Source: Geobacter sp. UBA1603
GTDB taxonomy: Bacteria > Desulfobacterota > Desulfuromonadia > Geobacterales > Pseudopelobacteraceae
Assembly: GCA_002322035.1 (NCBI GenBank)
Contig: DCNF01000089.1
Span: 7,407 to 32,659, forward strand
Direction of reading: 5' to 3'
Length of the DNA stretch: 25,253 nucleotides
Below are positions 15,208 through 22,630 of this stretch, in pieces; position 1 is the stretch's first letter, and every line of letters starts with the position of its first letter. The notes below the pieces were generated by a model. The model worked only from the letters and a program-made list of their open reading frames with translations, had not been told where the DNA came from and searched no databases. The translations under genes were made by a program, and so were the position numbers.

Positions 15208-17982
15208 ATGGATTACAAAAGCACCCTTAACCTGCCGGTCACCGATTTCCCGATGAAGGCCAACCTGAACCAGCGTGAACCAGAGATTCTGGCACGCTGG
15301 CAGGCTTCGGGGCTGTACCGGCAGATGGAAGAAAACGGCGCCGGCCGGCCGGATTATATACTGCACGACGGTCCCCCCTACGCAAACGGCCATATCCATA
15401 TCGGGCATGCCTTAAACAAGATATTGAAGGATATCGTACTTAAGGTTAAGCGGATGGAAGGCTTCAATGCCCCCTATGTGCCGGGGTGGGACTGCCATGG
15501 CCTGCCGATTGAACTGCAGGTTGAGAAAAATCTTGGCTCCAAGAAACATGAGATCTCTCGACTCCAGATGCGCAAGGAATGCCGAGCCTATGCCGAGAAA
15601 TTCGTCGCCATCCAGCGGGAGGAGTTCAAACGCCTCGGCGTGCTCGGGGACTGGGACAACCCGTATCTGACCATGAACTATGAGTATGAGGGACTTACTG
15701 CTGCCGAGTTGGCCCGGTTTGCCCATAACGGCGGATTGTACCGCGGCCGCAAGCCGGTACACTGGTGTTCCTCCTGTGTGACCGCCCTGGCCGAGGCCGA
15801 GGTTGAGTATGCGGACCATAGCTCACCATCGATTTTTGTCCGTTTTGCCATCAAAGATGATATTTCGTCCGCCATCCCGGCCCTGGCTGGAAAACAGGTC
15901 TCGGTGGTAATCTGGACCACCACCCCCTGGACGATCCCGGCCAACCTGGCCGTTGCCATGCACCCGGAGTTTGATTATGTGGCGCTTGATACCGAACGGG
16001 GTGTGCTGGTTGTCGCCGAGGGTCTCAAAGACTCATTCCTGGCCGCAACCGGACTTGCCGGCTGCGTTATCGCCACCTTCAAGGCAACCGCCCTGGAACG
16101 GAAAAACTGCCAGCACCCCTTCTACGACCGTGATTCGATCATTCTGCTCGGTGAACATGTGACTCTTGAGGCCGGCACCGGCTGTGTCCATACCGCTCCT
16201 GGTCACGGCCAGGAGGACTACGAGCTGGCCCTCAAGGAAGGCCTGGAGATCTACAATCCGGTCGACAACCATGGCAGATATCTCTCAACACTCGAATTTT
16301 TCGGCGGACAGCAGGTCTTTGCAGCCAACGAGAGTGTCATCGCTAAGCTGACCGAGGTCGGAGCTCTGCTGCAGACCGCCAGGATCAGCCATTCCTATCC
16401 CCACTGTTGGCGCTGCAAGAAGCCGATTATATTCCGGGCCACCGAGCAGTGGTTCATCAGTATGAAGTCCAACGATCTGCGCAGAAAAGCTCTGGAAGAG
16501 ATTGACAAGGTGCAGTGGATACCCAGGTGGGGCCGTGAGCGGATCTACGGTATGATCGAGAATCGCCCTGACTGGTGCATATCACGGCAGCGCACCTGGG
16601 GAGTGCCGATTACCGCTTTTTCCTGCAGCGCCTGTGGCGAGTATCTGGCCGATGGAACCATCATGGACCATGTGGCCGGCCTGTTCAAGGAGCACAGTGC
16701 TGATGTGTGGTTTGACTGGAGTGCCGAAGAGCTGCTCCCGGCCGGGACCACATGCCCGAAGTGCGGGACCACGAGTTTTGAGAAGGAAAACGACATCCTT
16801 GACGTCTGGTTCGATTCGGGTGTTTCCCATGCGGCCGTGCTTGAGCCGAGCGCCAGACTTTCTTCTCCGGCCGATATGTATCTGGAGGGGAGTGACCAGC
16901 ATCGCGGCTGGTTCCATTCGTCGCTGCTGGAGAGTGTCGGCACCCGTGGTGTTGCTCCATACCGGTCCGTGCTCACCCACGGCTTCGTGCTGGACGGGCA
17001 GGGGCGCAAGATGAGCAAGTCCATGGGCAACGTGGTTGCGCCGGAAGATGTGATCAAAAAATTCGGCGCCGATGTCTTGCGGCTCTGGGTGGCAGCATCG
17101 GACTACCGCGACGATATCAGGATCTCGGAGGAGATTCTCAGCCGCGTGGCCGAGGCCTATCGCCGGATTCGCAATACCTGCCGCTATATCCTCGGCAATA
17201 TCGGCGACTTTGATCCGGCTACCATGGCAGTGCCGGTGGCAGATATGCCTGAGATCGACCGCTGGGCGCTCCATCAGTTGGAGCTGCTCAAGGAACGGGT
17301 GCTGAACGCATATCGCGAGTATGCCTTTCATGTTATTTATCAGGAGGTAAACGCTTTCTGCACGGTTGAAATGAGCTCGTTCTACCTCGATATCCTCAAG
17401 GACCGGATGTATACCGCCAAAACCGATTCTCTGAGCCGCCGCAGCGGCCAGACGGTCATGTACGGGATCATCGATGCCCTGCTGCGTCTCTTAGCGCCGG
17501 TACTCTCATTCACCGCTGACGAGGCATGGCATTTCATGCCCGGATCCCGCGAGGCGAGTGCGCACCTGGCATCATTCCCCCCACTGCGGCCTGAACACCG
17601 TGATGATGCCCTGGTTAGCCGCTGGGAGCGGATCATGAAAGTTCGTGCGGATGTGTCAAAGGCGCTGGAGTTAGCCCGGACAGCCAAGACGATCGGCCAT
17701 CCGCTCGATGCATCGGTCGTGATCAGTGCTCCGGCGGAACTTCTTTCTTTCTTAGACGAGTACCGGGCCGATCTACCGGGGATATTCATCGTTTCGCGGG
17801 TAGATCTGGCCAACGAGATTCCAGGTGAGAGCTGGTCTTCGGAGCAGTTGGAAGGCTTAAGGATCCAGGTCGCCCGGGCCTCCGGAGACAAGTGTGAACG
17901 CTGCTGGTGCTATAGTGAAAAGCTGGGCAGTGACCAGTCCCACCCCGGAATCTGTCCGAAATGCACGGATGCGGTAGGCTAG
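15208..17982 (+). CDS. ileS: Isoleucyl-tRNA synthetase
   Basis: IleRS charges tRNA-Ile with isoleucine in the cytoplasm and edits misactivated valine. The 924 residues cover the full class I enzyme: HIGH at 64-67 in PPYANGHIHIGHALNKIL, the CP1 editing domain with VIWTTTPWTIPANLAV and HTAPGHGQEDYE, the KMSKS loop at 601-605 in GRKMSKSMGNVVAP, an anticodon-binding helical domain, and a C-terminal zinc module with Cys896, Cys899, Cys916 and Cys919. AAGGAG lies 7 nt before the ATG at 15208; an upstream in-frame TTG (15133) falls in the promoter and is rejected. It is the first gene of a five-gene operon, and the next start lies 14 nt after its stop. Confidence 0.98.
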   Translation: MDYKSTLNLPVTDFPMKANLNQREPEILARWQASGLYRQMEENGAGRPDYILHDGPPYANGHIHIGHALNKILKDIVLKVKRMEGFNAPYVPGWDCHGLPIELQVEKNLGSKKHEISRLQMRKECRAYAEKFVAIQREEFKRLGVLGDWDNPYLTMNYEYEGLTAAELARFAHNGGLYRGRKPVHWCSSCVTALAEAEVEYADHSSPSIFVRFAIKDDISSAIPALAGKQVSVVIWTTTPWTIPANLAVAMHPEFDYVALDTERGVLVVAEGLKDSFLAATGLAGCVIATFKATALERKNCQHPFYDRDSIILLGEHVTLEAGTGCVHTAPGHGQEDYELALKEGLEIYNPVDNHGRYLSTLEFFGGQQVFAANESVIAKLTEVGALLQTARISHSYPHCWRCKKPIIFRATEQWFISMKSNDLRRKALEEIDKVQWIPRWGRERIYGMIENRPDWCISRQRTWGVPITAFSCSACGEYLADGTIMDHVAGLFKEHSADVWFDWSAEELLPAGTTCPKCGTTSFEKENDILDVWFDSGVSHAAVLEPSARLSSPADMYLEGSDQHRGWFHSSLLESVGTRGVAPYRSVLTHGFVLDGQGRKMSKSMGNVVAPEDVIKKFGADVLRLWVAASDYRDDIRISEEILSRVAEAYRRIRNTCRYILGNIGDFDPATMAVPVADMPEIDRWALHQLELLKERVLNAYREYAFHVIYQEVNAFCTVEMSSFYLDILKDRMYTAKTDSLSRRSGQTVMYGIIDALLRLLAPVLSFTADEAWHFMPGSREASAHLASFPPLRPEHRDDALVSRWERIMKVRADVSKALELARTAKTIGHPLDASVVISAPAELLSFLDEYRADLPGIFIVSRVDLANEIPGESWSSEQLEGLRIQVARASGDKCERCWCYSEKLGSDQSHPGICPKCTDAVG

Positions 17983-17996
17983 ATGGAGGAATGTCG

Positions 17997-18989
17997 ATGG
18001 TAGAGATCTATATCAAGGAGCTGATGACGGCGGCTGTATTCAGTATCTCTCCGGAGACGATGCTGTCGGATGCCATCAAGACCATGCTGGAGAATCGCTA
18101 CTCCTGCCTGATCGTTACGGAACGGGATTATCCGGTGGGCATTATCACCGAGCGTGATATCGTCAGGCTGATGTCAGAGTTTTTCAGCAAGCGTCCTGAA
18201 TGCCCGATTCTGGTCCGGGAGGTCATGTCGGTTCCGGTGGCGACCGTTACGGAAAATACGACACTCTTCGAGGCGCTGGTCATCTCTACCGCCCAAAAAA
18301 TCCGCCATCTTCCGGTTGTTGACGGGGTTGGCCGTCTGCGCGGTCTTGTGACGCAATCGGATCTGGCCAAGGCCAATTTCCATCTGATCGAGAAACAGCG
18401 CGAGGTGATCGAGCGGGAGATCGATTGCAAAACCTGTGAACTGCAGCAGGCCAACGAGCAGCTGAAAGCACTTTCGATGGTGGATGCCCTGATGGGTATC
18501 GGAAACCGCCGGGCCATGGAGGTTGACCTCGATCATACCCACGCGCTGGCCCTTCGCTATCAGCGGACCTATGCCGTAGCACTTTTTGATGTTGACTATT
18601 TCAAAAGCTACAACGACTGTTGCGGGCATCTTGCCGGAGACGATGCCTTGAAAACGATCGCCGAGTATCTGCAGACCTGTATTCGCAAGTCGGACCGGCT
18701 TTACCGTTATGGCGGGGAAGAAATCCTGCTGCTTTTACCGGAGACAAGCCCGCACGGTGCCATGACCCTGATCGACCGAATTGTGGAAGGCTTGTCCGAA
18801 TTGAGGCTGCCGCACCCGGCCAGCCCGCTTAATATTCTGACCATTAGTTGCGGTGTGGCCTGCCAGGCCCACGAGCCGCCCCACGCATCATGGAAAAATG
18901 TGCTGCAGCTGGCTGATTACGCCCTCTACAGCGCCAAAAAAGCAGGGCGCAATCAGGCGATACTGGCAGACGAGGTGGTTGGCAAGTGA
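17997..18989 (+). CDS. Tandem CBS and GGDEF protein (predicted diguanylate cyclase)
   Basis: This 330-residue cytoplasmic protein has two CBS domains (about 7-60 and 75-128, with SISPETMLSDAIKTMLENR, GIITERDIVRL, HLPVVDG and GLVTQSDL). These usually bind adenine nucleotides. A short helical linker (about 130-158) leads to a GGDEF domain (about 160-325). Its active site is GGEEI at 239-243, with metal residues around FDVDYFKSYND (Asp198, Asp200). An inhibitory I-site RKSD lies at 230-233, five residues before the GGEEI, so product inhibition by c-di-GMP is likely. GGAGG lies 7 nt before the ATG at 17997; an ATG at 17991 is too close to it, and an open frame back to 17961 overlaps ileS. Its stop overlaps the lspA start in GTGA. 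It sits between ileS and lspA, genes that are often direct neighbours. Confidence 0.93.
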   Translation: MVEIYIKELMTAAVFSISPETMLSDAIKTMLENRYSCLIVTERDYPVGIITERDIVRLMSEFFSKRPECPILVREVMSVPVATVTENTTLFEALVISTAQKIRHLPVVDGVGRLRGLVTQSDLAKANFHLIEKQREVIEREIDCKTCELQQANEQLKALSMVDALMGIGNRRAMEVDLDHTHALALRYQRTYAVALFDVDYFKSYNDCCGHLAGDDALKTIAEYLQTCIRKSDRLYRYGGEEILLLLPETSPHGAMTLIDRIVEGLSELRLPHPASPLNILTISCGVACQAHEPPHASWKNVLQLADYALYSAKKAGRNQAILADEVVGK

Positions 18990-19483
18990 CGCAGCGGATG
19001 ATTATTTTCAGCCTGATTGCGAGTGCCGGCATCCTTGCTGACCAGGCCACCAAAATCTCTATTGACCGCAGTATGCAGCTGTACCGCTCGATACCGGTCA
19101 TAGACGGGCTGTTCAGCATCACCTATGTCCGCAACCGCGGGGCCGCGTTCAGCTTTCTTTCAGATGCGTCATGGCGGCTGCCGTTTTTCATTGCGGTATC
19201 GCTTGTTGCGGCGGTGGTGATTCTTGTTGCGCTGAAGAAACTGCGTGATGACCAGCGTCTGGCCCAGGCCGCCCTGGCCATGATTTTCTCTGGTGCGGTC
19301 GGTAACCTGATCGACCGGGTCAGGCTCGGAGAGGTCATCGACTTTCTTGATGTTTACTGGAAGGCCCATCATTGGCCGGCTTTCAACGTGGCCGACTCAC
19401 TGATCTGCATCGGCGTGGCGCTTATGGCTCTGGATATGTTCCGGGAGGAACGGCGCCAGAAACAACAATTGGTTCAGGATTAA
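18986..19483 (+). CDS. lspA: Lipoprotein signal peptidase (signal peptidase II)
   Basis: LspA is an inner-membrane aspartyl protease that removes signal peptides from diacylated prolipoproteins. The 165 residues have four hydrophobic segments and the family motifs: ILADQATKISIDRSM, VRNRGAAFSFLSD, AVGNLIDRVRLGEVIDFLDV and FNVADSLICIGV. The two catalytic aspartates are Asp119 (in GEVIDF) and Asp137 (in NVADS). The start is GTG at 18986, overlapping the TGA of the diguanylate cyclase gene by 4 nt (GTGA), which implies translational coupling; GAGG lies upstream within the preceding gene. The transporter gene follows after 13 nt. Confidence 0.96.
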   Translation: MTQRMIIFSLIASAGILADQATKISIDRSMQLYRSIPVIDGLFSITYVRNRGAAFSFLSDASWRLPFFIAVSLVAAVVILVALKKLRDDQRLAQAALAMIFSGAVGNLIDRVRLGEVIDFLDVYWKAHHWPAFNVADSLICIGVALMALDMFREERRQKQQLVQD

Positions 19484-19496
19484 GCCGCTGCCTGGC

Positions 19497-20087
19497 ATGG
19501 AACAGATTTTTTACAGCACGTTTGGCCTGATATTTCTGGCAGAACTGGGAGACAAAACCCAACTGACCGCCATGGCTCTGGCGCTGCGCTACCCCTGGCA
19601 GCGCATCTTTGTCGGGATCGCTGCAGCGTTCGCCCTGCTTAACATCGCCGCAGTGCTGGTTGGACGGGTCCTGTTCATACTCCTGCCAGTTTTCTGGGTA
19701 ACCCTGGTTTCAGCGCTTTTGTTCCTTTATTTTGGCGTTACAACGCTACGCCATGCCCCGGATGATGACGACGACGGGCCGCCTCCTACCGCCGCCAGTG
19801 CCGCCCGCACGGCTTTCATCATGATCTTTATGGCTGAACTGGGTGATAAAACCCAACTGGTTACCGCCAGTCAGGCTGCCCGCCATTCGGCAGACCTGGG
19901 TGGCATGGGAATGGTATTTCTCTCATCAACTCTTGCTCTCTGGGCGGTTTCGCTGGTGGGAATCTTTGCCGGGAAACAGCTTGTGCGCTTCATCCCACTC
20001 CGTTGGATTCACCGGGCGGCCGGGGGGATGTTTCTTGTCTTTGGCGGTGCCGCGCTCTGGAAAGCCGTTTGCCTGGGGTTTCCATGA
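19497..20087 (+). CDS. GDT1/TMEM165 (UPF0016) family cation transporter
   Basis: This 196-residue integral membrane protein has the internal duplication of the family. Each half carries the cation motif ExGDKT: FLAELGDKTQL (Glu15, Asp18) and FMAELGDKTQL (Glu114, Asp117). The halves are separated by a very acidic cytoplasmic loop (about 87-94, PDDDDDGPPP). About six membrane segments are seen. Characterised bacterial members export manganese, and eukaryotic ones move manganese and calcium, so manganese export is the best guess. No Shine-Dalgarno is evident before the ATG, which lies 13 nt after the lspA stop, so translation probably depends on the upstream gene. Its stop overlaps the start of the TerC-family gene (ATGA). 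Confidence 0.92.
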   Translation: MEQIFYSTFGLIFLAELGDKTQLTAMALALRYPWQRIFVGIAAAFALLNIAAVLVGRVLFILLPVFWVTLVSALLFLYFGVTTLRHAPDDDDDGPPPTAASAARTAFIMIFMAELGDKTQLVTASQAARHSADLGGMGMVFLSSTLALWAVSLVGIFAGKQLVRFIPLRWIHRAAGGMFLVFGGAALWKAVCLGFP

Positions 20088-21016
20088 GTCAGCAGTCAGT
20101 CATGTGGGGTGCGTTCGCAATCCTGATGATTGTCATGCTGGCAGTTGATCTGGGGCGTAACCGTACATCCCACCAGGTATCATTCCGCGAAGCGCTGATC
20201 TGGAGCATCGTCTGGATCGGCCTGGCTCTGCTGTTTAACGCCGGAATTTATTTTACGCTCGGTCCGGCCAAAGCTCTCGAATTTTTCACCGGCTATCTGA
20301 TTGAAAAATCCCTCTCGGTCGACAACCTGTTCGTATTCATCATGATTTTTGCCTATTTTAACATCCGCGGCGAGCACCAGGCCCGGATCCTCAAGTGGGG
20401 CATTATCGGGGCGCTGGTGATGCGGGCGCTGTTCATCTTTACCGGCATTGAACTGCTCAAGCATTTTGACTGGATGTTCTCGCTGTTCGGTGTCCTGCTG
20501 GTCTATACCGCCTGGAAAATGGCTTTTGGCGACGACGGTGAGGTGGAGCCGGAGAAGAATTTCCTGGTCCGGCTGGCCCGCCGTTTTTTTCCAGTCACCC
20601 GGCGCATCCGGGGCGATTGGTTTTTTACCTACAAACGGGGAATACTGCTGGCCAGTCCGCTTTTTCTGACGCTGGTTATGGTTGAAAGCAGCGACGTTCT
20701 GTTTGCGATCGATTCAATTCCGGCCATTTTTGCCGTAACGCTTGACCCTTTCATCGTCTTTACCTCCAACATATTTGCCATCATGGGGCTCCGCTCGCTC
20801 TACTTCCTTCTGGCCGGCGTTGTTGGCCTGTTTGCCTTTCTGAAGTATGGGATTTCGTTTATCCTTGCCTTTATCGGCGTCAAGATGGTCGTAACGGTGA
20901 TGGGGTATCACATCCCGATTCAGCTCTCCCTGGCGGTTATTGTTGCCAGCCTTGCGCTGGCAGTAACGGCGTCGCTGCTATGGGGCCGGGGCGGGGAAGA
21001 ATCTCCAGGTGCCTGA
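20084..21016 (+). CDS. TerC/Alx family integral membrane protein
   Basis: This 310-residue polytopic membrane protein of the TerC family is closest in layout to Alx. It has eight or nine hydrophobic segments and the family's paired acidic motifs: YLIEKSLSVDNLFVFIMIFA (about 71-90) and VESSDVLFAIDSIPAIFAVT (about 200-219). A charged cytoplasmic loop (about 147-182, with GDDGEVEPEKNFLVRLARR) separates the two halves. Alx of E. coli exports manganese; other TerC proteins are tied to tellurite resistance or to metal loading of secreted enzymes. The ATG overlaps the preceding TGA (ATGA). An open frame extends back to 20003 but runs inside the GDT1 gene and shows no membrane segment. The E. coli alx gene has a manganese riboswitch leader; there is no room for one here. 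Confidence 0.93.
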   Translation: MSQQSVMWGAFAILMIVMLAVDLGRNRTSHQVSFREALIWSIVWIGLALLFNAGIYFTLGPAKALEFFTGYLIEKSLSVDNLFVFIMIFAYFNIRGEHQARILKWGIIGALVMRALFIFTGIELLKHFDWMFSLFGVLLVYTAWKMAFGDDGEVEPEKNFLVRLARRFFPVTRRIRGDWFFTYKRGILLASPLFLTLVMVESSDVLFAIDSIPAIFAVTLDPFIVFTSNIFAIMGLRSLYFLLAGVVGLFAFLKYGISFILAFIGVKMVVTVMGYHIPIQLSLAVIVASLALAVTASLLWGRGGEESPGA

Positions 21017-21020
21017 TCTG

Positions 21021-21067
21021 ATCCGAAGTTCGGATGGCGCTACAGGTCTCCGGTCATCTGCTGTAGC
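21021..21067. repeat. Two small inverted repeats in the convergent gap
   Basis: ATCCGAA (21021-21027) and TTCGGAT (21029-21035) form a tight palindrome. GCTACAG (21039-21045) and CTGTAGC (21061-21067) form a 7-bp stem with a 15-nt loop that includes the end of the minus-strand gene. Neither has a T-run, so they are not standard intrinsic terminators. They are the only structures I see between the two converging operons. Confidence 0.35.
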
Positions 21068-21447
21068 AGGAATATCTTGGGGTTTATACCGGCCACCACG
21101 GCGATAACCTCTTTCAGCATCTCTTCATCAAGTCCGCACTCTTCATCCTTGCCCTGGAACCAGCCAAAGCCCTTCGGCAACGGAGAGAAGGCGCCATCGC
21201 GTAGCAGCGACACATCAACCATGTCGTTGACGCGCCCCGTGGCTTCCCATGGGTCGCGGTAGTTGAACTGACGCGCCACCACCTGCATTCCCATGCCGTT
21301 GGGGAAGGTCGCCCGCACTTCGAAGGAAAACTCGCGCGGGGCGCTGTAGCTCTCGGTCCTGCCCGATCGCACCATAACCTCTGCTCCGGCGTGTTGCAGC
21401 AGTTCGCCGACCGATTCGGCGGTCATCGGCCTGAAATCAGTATCCAT
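21040..21447 (-). CDS. Unrecognised 135-residue protein downstream of the VWA gene
   Basis: I do not recognise a family. The protein is soluble in appearance, with no signal peptide or membrane segment, and mixes beta-like stretches (REFSFEVRATFPNGMGMQVV, VDVSLLRDGAF) with helical ends (MTAESVGELLQHAGAEVMV and EEMLKEVIAVVAGINPKIFL). It has a Gly/Phe/Trp-rich patch (LPKGFGWFQGKDEECG). GGAGG lies 8 nt before the ATG at 21447, which is 3 nt after the stop of the VWA gene, so the two are almost certainly cotranscribed and coupled. Because it follows the VWA protein so tightly, it may be its partner or substrate; that is inference. The gene is convergent with the TerC-family gene, with 23 nt between the stops. 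Confidence 0.78.
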   Translation of the reverse strand: MDTDFRPMTAESVGELLQHAGAEVMVRSGRTESYSAPREFSFEVRATFPNGMGMQVVARQFNYRDPWEATGRVNDMVDVSLLRDGAFSPLPKGFGWFQGKDEECGLDEEMLKEVIAVVAGINPKIFLLQQMTGDL

Positions 21448-21450
21448 CGT

Positions 21451-22617
21451 TTACACCTCCAGTCGTAACTCGATTCCCCACGGCACCGGTTTTTCACCAT
21501 CAGCTGTCAGCACCCACAGGGTCGGGAACTCCATCTCCTTCGGGGCCGGCCCGATACCGTCTGTCAGGTAGATGACCGCTGCTGGCAGGGGCTGCATCGC
21601 GTGTGCGTACTCGAACACCGGTCGCAGGTCGGTGAATCCGCCGCCGTCGTGGCGCTGGGCGATAAACGATGCCCCGTTGAACGCCTCGATGCGCTGGATA
21701 CGGCTGTTGGCGTAGAGAACGGTGACATGGGCGTCGCGTCCCCGGGCGATCTGCAGTAACTCGCGGGCAAATGCTTCGCGCAGTTCAATGATATTGGTTG
21801 AGTCGCTCACGTCGATTCCCACGAGCAGGTTGAGGCGGCGCCGTTTGCGGATGCCGGGGGTGTTGTGGCTGAAGCGGCGGTGCTCGCGCATCCAGGTGGA
21901 CGTGCGTCCGACTCTGCCGGCAGTGGCTACAAACTGGCGCAGAATCTGTCGCCAAGGGACCGGTGAGGGGCGCAGCAGTCCTTCCAGCGGGATGCGAAGT
22001 TCGTCCGGCACCTCACCGTCAGCCGCCCGCAGGCTTTCACGGGCGATGGAGCGCATCATCTCCTCGGCCAGCGGCAGCGGTGTGCTGTCGGCATCGTTCC
22101 AGATTTCATGGTCATCGATCGTGTCGGCCGCATCCAGGTGAAATCTGCCTTGGCCTGCGGCGCCGCGCGTGTCGCGCTCGCTGTCACCGTGGCCGCTTCC
22201 TTCCAGATTGCCGGCATCGAAGGGGGGTACCAGCTGCGCGTAGTACTCTTCGGCCGCCAGTCCTTCTCCCATGCCGTACAGCTCAGGCAGCAGGGCGTCG
22301 TCAGGCAGTCCGCTGATGCCGGGGTTGACCGCCAGATCGCAGCAGATGTCCCAGTCGTGACGGTTGCGCTCCCGTCGCCGCAGGGGGTGGAGGTGCACCA
22401 GGTGTTTGACCAGGTGTTCCAAAAGTGCTGCCCTGGCGGGAACCGGGCAGCGTGCGAAGACGTCCGGATTGAAATCAAGGGTCGGCATGCCGTTGCGGAT
22501 GGTGACGCCGGCAGCGTGATGCCGGTTTGATTGTGAACGCTGCAGACTGAGCAGAAAATGGCCATAGAAGGGTTTGTCACGCAGCAGGCGGATGATGGCG
22601 TCCTGGAGGTCGTTCAT
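21451..22617 (-). CDS. VWA-like protein with a DUF2201-type N-terminus
   Basis: This 388-residue cytoplasmic protein has two parts. The N-terminal part (about 1-130) resembles the putative metallopeptidase half of DUF2201 proteins, with LLEHLVKHLVHLHPLRR (66-82) followed by WDICCDLAVNPGI. The C-terminal part (about 262-388) is a von Willebrand A-like domain with an intact metal-ion-dependent adhesion site: DxSxS at 269-273 in GIDVSDS, Thr329 in GGGFTDLR, and Asp353 in YLTDGIG. Where HExxH would be expected the sequence reads HLVKH (68-72), so the catalytic Glu seems to be missing. Such proteins usually act with a MoxR-type AAA ATPase; none is in the window. The ATG at 22617 is 13 nt after the amidohydrolase stop and has no strong Shine-Dalgarno; an in-frame TTG at 22674 is the alternative. 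Confidence 0.82.
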   Translation of the reverse strand: MNDLQDAIIRLLRDKPFYGHFLLSLQRSQSNRHHAAGVTIRNGMPTLDFNPDVFARCPVPARAALLEHLVKHLVHLHPLRRRERNRHDWDICCDLAVNPGISGLPDDALLPELYGMGEGLAAEEYYAQLVPPFDAGNLEGSGHGDSERDTRGAAGQGRFHLDAADTIDDHEIWNDADSTPLPLAEEMMRSIARESLRAADGEVPDELRIPLEGLLRPSPVPWRQILRQFVATAGRVGRTSTWMREHRRFSHNTPGIRKRRRLNLLVGIDVSDSTNIIELREAFARELLQIARGRDAHVTVLYANSRIQRIEAFNGASFIAQRHDGGGFTDLRPVFEYAHAMQPLPAAVIYLTDGIGPAPKEMEFPTLWVLTADGEKPVPWGIELRLEV

Positions 22618-22630
22618 GGTCTGCAGGGGG

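Noticed and set aside
20040..20084. Possible manganese riboswitch (yybP-ykoY type) before the TerC/Alx-family gene
   Set aside because: The gene overlaps the preceding stop codon, so there is no leader, and the riboswitch core is not seen.
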